Below are positions 57,410-64,000 of a stretch of DNA of 64,000 bases, piece after piece. The position numbers were made by a program, and so were the translations under genes. The notes below the pieces were generated by a model. That model did no database searches and was not told the origin of the DNA. It worked only from the letters and a program-made list of their open reading frames with translations. How positions within the stretch are numbered: the stretch's first letter is position 1; each line of letters starts with the position of its first letter. The stretch is from Streptomyces sp. AC555_RSS877 (GTDB lineage Bacteria > Actinomycetota > Actinomycetes > Streptomycetales > Streptomycetaceae). The DNA lies in assembly GCF_019049245.1 (NCBI RefSeq), contig NZ_JAGMUK010000001.1, forward strand, positions 248,001 through 312,000, given 5' to 3'.

Positions 57410-58036
57410 ATGAGTCACACCCTCGGCATCCGGCAGGCACAGAAACAGAAGACCCGGCAGGCACTCCTCGACGCCGCGTTGGAACTGCTGGAGGAGCAGA
57501 GCCTGAGCAGTCTCGGCCTGCGTGAGGTCACCCGTGCCGTCGGCGTCGCCCCCACGGCCTTCTACCGGCACTTCCGCTCCACCGCGGATCTCGGCGTGGC
57601 CCTGGTCGAGGAGGCGGTGGGAGGCCTGCACCCGATGATCCGGACGACGGTGTCCGGGGCCGACGACCACGACCAACGCATCACCCGTGCCGTCCAGTTG
57701 ATCGCCGGTCATGTGGCCGAGTACCCCGCACATGTCCGCTTTATCGCCCGCGAGCGACACGGCGGAGTCCAGCCGGTGCGGGAGGCGATACGCGGCCAAC
57801 TGGCCCGTTTCGGCGAGGAGGTGAGGGCCGAGCTGGCCAAGGACCCCGAGTCGGCGGGCTGGAGCGAGGACGACCTCCTCATGCTGGCCAACCTGTACGT
57901 CGACCAGATGCTGATCACCGCCTCCCTGTTCCTGGAGGCGCTGGAGGCCACCGAGGAGGAGCGCGAGCGGGTCGTCCAGGTGGCGACCCGGCAGCTGCGC
58001 CTGATCAGCATCGGCCGTGATCACTGGCTGGACTGA
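57410..58036 (+). CDS. TetR-family regulator (FabR-like)
   Basis: A 208-aa TetR protein. The N-terminal 'KTRQALLDAALELLEEQSLS' and 'LREVTRAVGVAPTAFYRHFR' form the DNA-binding domain; the 'PTAFYRHF' recognition helix and the overall layout recall FabR-type regulators of fatty-acid or membrane genes. It is divergent from two small membrane protein genes, with two palindromes between, so it probably controls them and itself. The ligand is unknown. Confidence 0.88.
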   Translation: MSHTLGIRQAQKQKTRQALLDAALELLEEQSLSSLGLREVTRAVGVAPTAFYRHFRSTADLGVALVEEAVGGLHPMIRTTVSGADDHDQRITRAVQLIAGHVAEYPAHVRFIARERHGGVQPVREAIRGQLARFGEEVRAELAKDPESAGWSEDDLLMLANLYVDQMLITASLFLEALEATEEERERVVQVATRQLRLISIGRDHWLD

Positions 58037-58085
58037 GCCCGGACGACGCGGTGCAGGGCGTACGAACGGTGCAGGGCGTACGACA

Positions 58086-58118
58086 GGGCGGCACACCCGT
58101 CGGCCGGGTGTGCCGCCC
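58086..58118. terminator. Perfect 13-bp hairpin between TetR and thioesterase genes
   Basis: gggcggcacaccc (58086-58098) pairs perfectly with gggtgtgccgccc (58106-58118), followed by cctttcg on the plus strand. It separates convergent genes and could serve both. Confidence 0.8.
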
Positions 58119-58173
58119 CTTTCGTACGCGGTGCGCGGCCGGTTGTGAGCTCGGCCCGCCTACGCCTGGCCTC

Positions 58174-59025
58174 TCAGCCGAGCCTGGCCCTGGCCAGCTG
58201 CCGTGACTGCGCGACCAGCCGGTCGGCGCTGTCCCAGACCTCGGCGTCCTCCTCGAGGAATCCGCCGGCGAGGTTGCGGGTGGTGATCGAGACGCGCAGC
58301 GGGCCCGGGGCCGGGCGGCACCGGACGTGGACCGTCAGTTCGACTGTGGGCACCCAGCCCGACAGGCCGATCTCGAAGGCGGTGGGCGGCAGCGCGTCGA
58401 CCGCGAGGAGCAGCGAGAGGGGGTCGGCGTCACGGCCGTCGGCGAGGCCGAACCAGGCCCGCATCTCCCCCTTGCCGGAGGGCGCGCCGAGCGCCCAGCC
58501 CAGCGTCGACGGGTCGAGCTTCAGCATCAGCCGGTCGGCGATCGCCGAGCTGCCGTCGACGGGGGCCGGCCCGTCCTCCGGACCGAAGCACTGGTCCATG
58601 GGCGGGAAGGCGGGCGGCTCGGCCGTCGTGCGGACGTCTTCCGGCAGCGAGTCCAGGTCCCCGTAGGAGGCGAGCACGCGGATACGTTCGGCCTCGCGGC
58701 CCTGGTCGTCGTACTGGAAGAGGGAGGCCTGGCCGGTCGACAGTGTGCGGCCGGTGCGGACGACGTTCGTGCGGACGACCGCCGGGCCCGGCTGGGACGC
58801 GGTCAGGTAGTGCGCCGAGATGGTGAACGGGTCGGCGTGCGGCAGGGCGTCCGCGAGCGCGCGGCCCAGGACGGCGAGCAGGTAACCGCCGTTGACGGCG
58901 CTGATGATCGTCCAGCCGGCGGAGAGGTCGGTGTCGTAGACCCCGGGTTCGCGCAGGGTGACCGCGGTGTCCCGGTCGAACTCGCTGTCGCCGATGACGG
59001 CGCGCACGGTAGCTGCTTCTGGCAT
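58174..59025 (-). CDS. TesB-like acyl-CoA thioesterase family protein
   Basis: A 283-aa protein with a double hot-dog arrangement. The N-terminal half ('VYDTDLSAGWTIISAVNGGY' with 'PFTISAHYLTASQPGPAVVR') and the C-terminal half ('LLLAVDALPPTAFEIGLSGW' with 'TVELTVHVRCRP') fit the acyl-CoA thioesterase II-like group that hydrolyses acyl-CoAs, although strict catalytic residues cannot be assigned by eye. ATG 59025 has a weak ribosome site; a TTG 18 bases upstream is less likely. Confidence 0.8.
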   Translation of the reverse strand: MPEAATVRAVIGDSEFDRDTAVTLREPGVYDTDLSAGWTIISAVNGGYLLAVLGRALADALPHADPFTISAHYLTASQPGPAVVRTNVVRTGRTLSTGQASLFQYDDQGREAERIRVLASYGDLDSLPEDVRTTAEPPAFPPMDQCFGPEDGPAPVDGSSAIADRLMLKLDPSTLGWALGAPSGKGEMRAWFGLADGRDADPLSLLLAVDALPPTAFEIGLSGWVPTVELTVHVRCRPAPGPLRVSITTRNLAGGFLEEDAEVWDSADRLVAQSRQLARARLG

Positions 59026-59183
59026 GCCTGAACGGTACAACAAGTCATTACTAAGCGGTAGCTTTCCGCGTTACGGCCGCATGACATCGCGCACCGCACC
59101 CCCAGGTGAGGGGCACACAGTATTTCGGTAAGTGTCCCCACACGTCCGTGAACCCGGGCCCCCGGCCGGCCCTCTCCAAAGAC

Positions 59184-60380
59184 ATGAGCCTCACCGGGAC
59201 TTCGTTCCTCTGCACCCTGATCGCAATGGCCGTCGCCGCCGTCGCGCTGCCGCTCGCCCTGTGGTCGCGGATGCGGGGACCCCGACCCCTGCGCGCCGCG
59301 GCCCGAGTGCTGATGCTGCTGTTCGCCCAGGGCACGGCGGTCGCCCTGGTCTTCACGCTGGTCAACAACGCGAACAACCTCTACGACAACTGGGCCGACC
59401 TCCTCGGCACCGGCGACCACGTCCAGCAGGCCGTCGACCTCGGCGCCGACGGCACCGGCGGGATCGTGCTGAACCGGCTGCCCAAGGTCCGCCAGACGTT
59501 CACGGGGACCGGCGCCGTGCGGGTCACACAGCTCAAGGGCCGGGTGTCGGGCGTGAACGCCGAGGTCTACGTCTGGCTACCGCCGCAGTACGACGAACCC
59601 GCCTACCGGAACCACACCTTCCCGGTGGTGGAACTGCTGTCGGGCTATCCCGGATCGGCGAAGGCCTGGTTCGGGTCCCTGCACGCCGACGAACAGCTGC
59701 TGCCGCTGATGCGCGACCGCGAGGTGGCGCCGTTCATCCTGGTCGCCCCGCGCACCAACCTGCTGGCCGGCGTGGACCCGGGCTGCGCCAACATCCCGGG
59801 CACGGTGAACGCGGACAGCTGGCTCAGCGTGGACGTGCCGAGAATGGTCATGGACAACTTCCGTACCGAATCCGCCCCGGCCGGCTGGGCGGTGGCCGGA
59901 TACTCGGCGGGCGCGCACTGCGCGGCGAAGCTCGCCGTCGCGCACCCCGATCGCTACCGGGCCGCGGTCAGCCTGTCCGGCTACAACGACCCGATCGGCG
60001 AACGCAACTCGCTGGCCGCGCAGACCCCCGCCCTGCGCAACGCCAACAACCCGTACCTGCTGCTGCGCGAGGCCCGCACCCCGCCCGCGATCGCGCTCTA
60101 CCTCTCCGGCCAGCCGCACGACGGCTACGAGGCGGCCGTGGCCCTCGCCCAGGCCGCGAAGGCGCCGACGACCGTGCACGTGGTCTACATCCCGAAGAGC
60201 GCGGGCGGACACACCATGGCGCTGTGGCGGCCGCAGGTGGTGCCCGCCTTCCGCTGGCTGACCGAACAACTGGGCCTGGGAGCCGCGGCTACTCCTCCCG
60301 CACGGTCGACCGGCGGTTCCACGCACGCGGCGCTCGCCAGTGGAACCGCATGGCGAGCAGCCGCAGCACGAAGGCGGTGA
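59184..60380 (+). CDS. Membrane-anchored esterase (Esterase D/antigen 85-like)
   Basis: A 398-aa protein. Two hydrophobic segments near the N-terminus ('FLCTLIAMAVAAVALPLALW' and 'VLMLLFAQGTAVALVFTLV') anchor it, and the remainder is an extracytoplasmic alpha/beta hydrolase of the PF00756 type. The nucleophile is in 'WAVAGYSAGAHCAAKLAVAH' and the catalytic histidine in 'KSAGGHTMALWRPQ'; 'PVVELLSGYPGSAKAWF' is the usual oxyanion strand. Relatives include mycolyl or acyl transferases, but Streptomyces lacks mycolates, so a simple esterase role is likelier. Its 3' end overlaps the channel gene on the other strand by 92 bases. Confidence 0.85.
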   Translation: MSLTGTSFLCTLIAMAVAAVALPLALWSRMRGPRPLRAAARVLMLLFAQGTAVALVFTLVNNANNLYDNWADLLGTGDHVQQAVDLGADGTGGIVLNRLPKVRQTFTGTGAVRVTQLKGRVSGVNAEVYVWLPPQYDEPAYRNHTFPVVELLSGYPGSAKAWFGSLHADEQLLPLMRDREVAPFILVAPRTNLLAGVDPGCANIPGTVNADSWLSVDVPRMVMDNFRTESAPAGWAVAGYSAGAHCAAKLAVAHPDRYRAAVSLSGYNDPIGERNSLAAQTPALRNANNPYLLLREARTPPAIALYLSGQPHDGYEAAVALAQAAKAPTTVHVVYIPKSAGGHTMALWRPQVVPAFRWLTEQLGLGAAATPPARSTGGSTHAALASGTAWRAAAARRR

Positions 60381-60963
60381 CGACCGCGAGCGTGCTGGTG
60401 AGCGGGTTGAGGACGTCGTAGTGGATGCACAGGACGACCAGGGTGGCGCCGACCATCGCCGGGACGGCGTACAGGTCGCGGTCCCAGCGCAGCAGCGAGG
60501 GCACCTCATTGGCGAGCACGTCCCGCAGCACACCGCCGCCGACCGCGGTGGCGAGCCCGAGGGCCGCCGACTGGGTCAGGCCGAGCCCGTACTCGTACGC
60601 CTTCGTCGTGCCGGCGACGCAGAACAGGCCGAGGCCGGCCGCGTCGAAGACGTTCACGCCGGACTGGATGCGCTCCACGTGCGGGTGCAGGAAGAAGACC
60701 AGGAGGGCGGCGAGCAGCGGGGTGACGAAGTACCCGAGGTCGGTGAAGGCGGCGGGCGGTACGGCCCCGATGATCAGATCGCGGAACAGCCCGCCGCCCA
60801 GCGCGGTGACCTCGGCGAGGACGGCGATGCCGAAGACGTCGAAGTTCTTGCGCACGGCCAGCAGGGCGCCGGAGATCGCGAAGACGAAGATGCCGATCAG
60901 GTCGAGCGTGTGCTGAACGGACGGGCTGAACAGTTGCTGAAGCACCCTGCCATTCTTACCCAT
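60289..60963 (-). CDS. TRIC/UPF0126-family membrane channel
   Basis: A 224-aa protein with about seven membrane helices in two inverted repeats, each containing the conserved glycine-rich motif: 'AEVTALGGGLFRDLIIGAVP' and 'ATAVGGGVLRDVLANEVP'. This family (UPF0126, YicG-like) forms potassium-permeable trimeric cation channels in bacteria. ATG 60963 is used; GTG 60945 is an alternative. The last 30 codons overlap the end of the convergent esterase gene. A strong opp terminator lies just upstream of its start. Confidence 0.9.
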   Translation of the reverse strand: MGKNGRVLQQLFSPSVQHTLDLIGIFVFAISGALLAVRKNFDVFGIAVLAEVTALGGGLFRDLIIGAVPPAAFTDLGYFVTPLLAALLVFFLHPHVERIQSGVNVFDAAGLGLFCVAGTTKAYEYGLGLTQSAALGLATAVGGGVLRDVLANEVPSLLRWDRDLYAVPAMVGATLVVLCIHYDVLNPLTSTLAVVTAFVLRLLAMRFHWRAPRAWNRRSTVREE

Positions 60964-60967
60964 AACT

Positions 60968-61000
60968 GAGCCCCCGCCTTGTGATGGAAGGCGGGGGCTC
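60968..61000 (-). terminator. Perfect 13-bp terminator hairpin of the opp operon
   Basis: gagcccccgcctt (60968-60980) pairs perfectly with aaggcgggggctc (60988-61000) around a seven-base loop, nine bases past the stop of the last opp gene. Confidence 0.85.
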
Positions 61001-61009
61001 GGTTACGGG

Positions 61010-62242
61010 CTACTTGTCGTTGGTGTCCTTGGTGACGTCGGTCTCCTTGGCGACCTCCGCCGCCACCGCCGCCGACGTCTCCGCCGACTCCGCCAGCACC
61101 TCGTCCGCGACCAGCTCGGCCGCCTCCTTGGCCACCGTGAGCAGCACGGTGTCCTGCGGGGCCTGGTCCTCGAAGTTCTCCGGGTGGTGACAGGCGACCT
61201 GCTGGCCGGGCTTCAGCTCCGCGAGCGGCGGCTCGGTCGTCTTGCAGATCTCCGTCGCCTTCCAGCACCGGGTGTGGAAACGGCAGCCGCTCGGCGGCGA
61301 GATCGGCGAGGGCACGTCGCCCTTGAGCAGGATGCGCTCGCTCTTGGCCGACTTGCGGCGCGGGTCCGGGATCGGCACCGCCGACATGAGCGCCTTGGTG
61401 TACGGGTGCATCGGCGCCCGGTACAGCGCGTCGCGGTCGGCGAGCTCCACGATCTTGCCGAGGTACATCACGGCGATACGGTCCGAGACATGGCGTACGA
61501 CGGACAGGTCGTGCGCGATGATCACGTACGTCAGGCCCAGCTCCTGCTGGAGGTCGTCCAGGAGGTTCACGACCTGCGCCTGGATCGACACGTCCAGAGC
61601 CGAGACCGGCTCGTCCGCCACGACCAGCTTCGGGTTCAGCGCGAGCGCGCGGGCGATGCCGATGCGCTGGCGCTGGCCGCCGGAGAACTCGTGCGGGTAG
61701 CGGTTGTAGTGCTCGGGGTTGAGGCCCACGACCGACAGCAGCCGCTGCACTTCCTTCTTGATGCCGCCCTCGGGCTCGACGCCCTGCAGCTTGAAGGGAG
61801 CGCCGACGATCGTGCCGATGGTGTGGCGCGGGTTCAGCGACGAGTACGGGTCCTGGAAGATCATCTGCACGTCGCGGCGCAGCGGGCGCATGCCGCTCAC
61901 CCCGAGGTGCGTGATGTCCTTGCCCTCGAACTCGACCTTGCCCGCGGTCGGTTCGAGCAGCCGGGTGATCAGCCGGCCCATCGTGGACTTGCCGCAGCCG
62001 GACTCGCCCACCACGCCGAGCGTCTCGCCGGCGCGGACCTCGAAGTCGATGCCGTCGACCGCGTGCACCGCACCGACCTGCCGCTGGAGCAGACCCTTCT
62101 TGATCGGGAAGTGCTTCTTCAGCCCGGTCACCTTCAGCAGGACCTCGCCGGGGGCGGGATCCTTCGTGAGGGTCGCGGCGCCCTCCTCCTGAGGCGCACC
62201 GCCCTGCGCGGGAATGGTCACCGCTTTCTCGTCGTCACTCAC
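61010..62242 (-). CDS. Oligopeptide ABC transporter ATP-binding protein, OppF/DppF type
   Basis: A 410-aa ATPase powering peptide import. Walker A is '[13 protein letters not shown]', the Q-loop '[16 protein letters not shown]', signature 'EFSGGQRQR', Walker B '[13 protein letters not shown]' and H-loop 'IIAHDLS'. The Opp-type C-terminal region has '[20 protein letters not shown]' and 'ACHHPENF' cysteines. Beyond that is an unusual 45-residue tail rich in Ala, Glu, Val and Thr. It overlaps the oppD gene by four bases (ATGA) and is the last gene of the operon. Confidence 0.94.
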   Translation of the reverse strand: MSDDEKAVTIPAQGGAPQEEGAATLTKDPAPGEVLLKVTGLKKHFPIKKGLLQRQVGAVHAVDGIDFEVRAGETLGVVGESGCGKSTMGRLITRLLEPTAGKVEFEGKDITHLGVSGMRPLRRDVQMIFQDPYSSLNPRHTIGTIVGAPFKLQGVEPEGGIKKEVQRLLSVVGLNPEHYNRYPHEFSGGQRQRIGIARALALNPKLVVADEPVSALDVSIQAQVVNLLDDLQQELGLTYVIIAHDLSVVRHVSDRIAVMYLGKIVELADRDALYRAPMHPYTKALMSAVPIPDPRRKSAKSERILLKGDVPSPISPPSGCRFHTRCWKATEICKTTEPPLAELKPGQQVACHHPENFEDQAPQDTVLLTVAKEAAELVADEVLAESAETSAAVAAEVAKETDVTKDTNDK

Positions 62243-63332
62243 AGCTTCGGCGCAATCTCTTCGGTCCAGATACGCTCCCGCTGCTCCGTGCCCAGGTGGC
62301 AGGCCGCCCAGTGCCGGCTGCCCACTTCGGCGAGCTCGGGGCGGACGGTGCGGGTGACGTCGTCCTTCGGGAGGTCCGCGTACGGGCAGCGCGGGTTGAA
62401 GGCGCAGCCCGACGGGATGTTGATCAGCGAGGGCGGGGAGCCCTTGACCGGGATCAGACGCTCCTGCTGCTCACGGTCCAGGCGCGGCATCGAGCCGAGC
62501 AGACCCCAGGTGTAGGGGTGCCGGGGCTCGTAGAACACCTTGTCGGCCGGGCCCCGCTCGACGCAGCGGCCGCCGTACATCACCAGGATGTCGTCGGCCA
62601 GTTCGGCGACGACGCCCAGGTCGTGGGTGATGACGATGACCGCGGAGCCGAACTCCTTCTGCAGGTCCCGGATCAGGTCGAGGATCTGCGCCTGGACGGT
62701 CACGTCCAGAGCAGTCGTCGGCTCGTCCGCGATCAGCAGCTCGGGGTTGTTGACCAGCGACATCGCGATCATCGCGCGCTGGCGCATACCGCCGGAGAAC
62801 TCGTGCGCGTAGCTGTCGACGCGCTTGTCCGGCTGCGGGATGCCCACCCGGTCGAGCATCTCGACCGCGCGACGCTTGGCGGTCTTCTTGTCGACGTCGT
62901 GGTGGATCCGGTACGCCTCCACGATCTGCTGGCCGATCGTGTAGTACGGGTGCAGCGCCGACAGCGGATCCTGGAAGATCATCGCCATCTCGCGGCCGCG
63001 CAGCTTGCGCACGTAGTCCGGGTCGGCGGACAGGAGTTCGGTCCCGTCCAGCCAGATCTCGCCGGAGATCTGGGCCTTGCGCTTGCCGTACTGGCCGGCG
63101 GTGTGCAGGCCCATGATGCCGAGCGAGGTCACCGACTTGCCGGAGCCGGACTCGCCCACGATGCCGAGGGTCTTGCCCTTCTCCAGCTGGAAGCTGAGCC
63201 CGTCGACGGACTTGACCAGGCCGTCGTCGGTCGGGAAGTGCACCTTCAGGTCGCGCACTTCCAGGAAGGAGGTCGGGGCGGGCGAGGAACCGGTGGGCTC
63301 GCCCACGGCCGCTCCGCTCTTGCTGAGTTCGG

Positions 63333-63336
<4 letters not shown>
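62239..63336 (-). CDS. Oligopeptide ABC transporter ATP-binding protein, OppD/DppD type
   Basis: A 365-aa ATPase, partner of the OppF-type protein. Walker A is '[13 protein letters not shown]', signature '[11 protein letters not shown]', Walker B '[13 protein letters not shown]' and H-loop 'VITHDLG'. The C-terminal '[19 protein letters not shown]' and 'AACHLG' form the Opp cysteine motif. ATG 63336 overlaps the permease stop as ATGA. Tight overlaps throughout show a single translationally coupled operon. Confidence 0.95.

Positions 63337-64000
<664 letters not shown>

Overview
The window is high-GC, densely coded actinobacterial chromosome, almost certainly Streptomyces. Codons are strongly G/C-biased at the third position, GTG and TTG starts are common, secreted proteins carry Tat or lipobox signals, and the gene order (leuB-ilvE, pruA-putA, serA, ilvC-ilvN-ilvB, gatCA-gatB, ligA, mnmA, opp) matches, from memory, the core chromosome arm of S. 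coelicolor around SCO5476-SCO5525. No tRNA, rRNA, CRISPR array or complete insertion sequence was seen.

Layout. 1-3.2 kb: two tandem secreted beta-propeller (PD40/TolB-like) proteins. 3.2-3.7 kb: non-coding, with a roughly 230-bp MITE-like element ending at the ilvE stop codon. 3.7-6.1 kb: ilvE and leuB. 6.3-8.1 kb: a Tat-exported purple acid phosphatase and a 43-aa conserved-looking gene. 8.3-12.3 kb: proline catabolism (putA, pruA) with a divergent PucR-type regulator. 12.4-17.9 kb: a small cupin protein, then a four-gene Dpp/Nik-type ABC importer with a fused permease behind a promoter that overlaps a Zur-like box. 17.8-20.1 kb: a TetR/DHA2 efflux pair with a leaderless promoter. 20.1-25.7 kb: serA, ilvC, ilvN and ilvB, the last behind a 13-codon leader peptide and a classic attenuator. 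25.7-30.1 kb: a membrane PAS-GGDEF-EAL protein with a degenerate EAL site, and a 2-hydroxyacid dehydrogenase.

30-41 kb: an aldo/keto reductase, a PQQ-type sugar dehydrogenase lipoprotein, a large LAL (LuxR) regulator translationally coupled to a 61-aa protein, an MMPL transporter overlapping a GNAT acetyltransferase gene, small membrane proteins and a methyltransferase. 41-45 kb: gatC-gatA-(79-aa membrane protein)-gatB, making Gln-tRNA(Gln)/Asn-tRNA(Asn). 45-50.8 kb: a second GGDEF-EAL protein (RmdB-like, intact motifs), ligA and a core-type MetE. 50.9-53.4 kb: an SDR, a LOG-family gene split by a short GC-rich repeat, a DUF427 protein and a hydrolase. 53.4-53.6 kb: an 11-bp-period minisatellite ending in a 28-bp perfect palindrome. 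53.6-64 kb: mnmA, an amidase and a cysteine desulfurase (tRNA thiolation plus cell wall), small membrane proteins divergent from a TetR regulator, a thioesterase, a membrane-anchored esterase overlapping a TRIC-type channel, and the 3' part of an oligopeptide transporter operon.

The points most worth following up are the Zur-boxed fused-permease importer, the LOG gene split by a repeat that shares its ends with a hairpin inside the MITE-like element, the ilvB attenuator, and several small genes translationally coupled to large regulators or enzymes.
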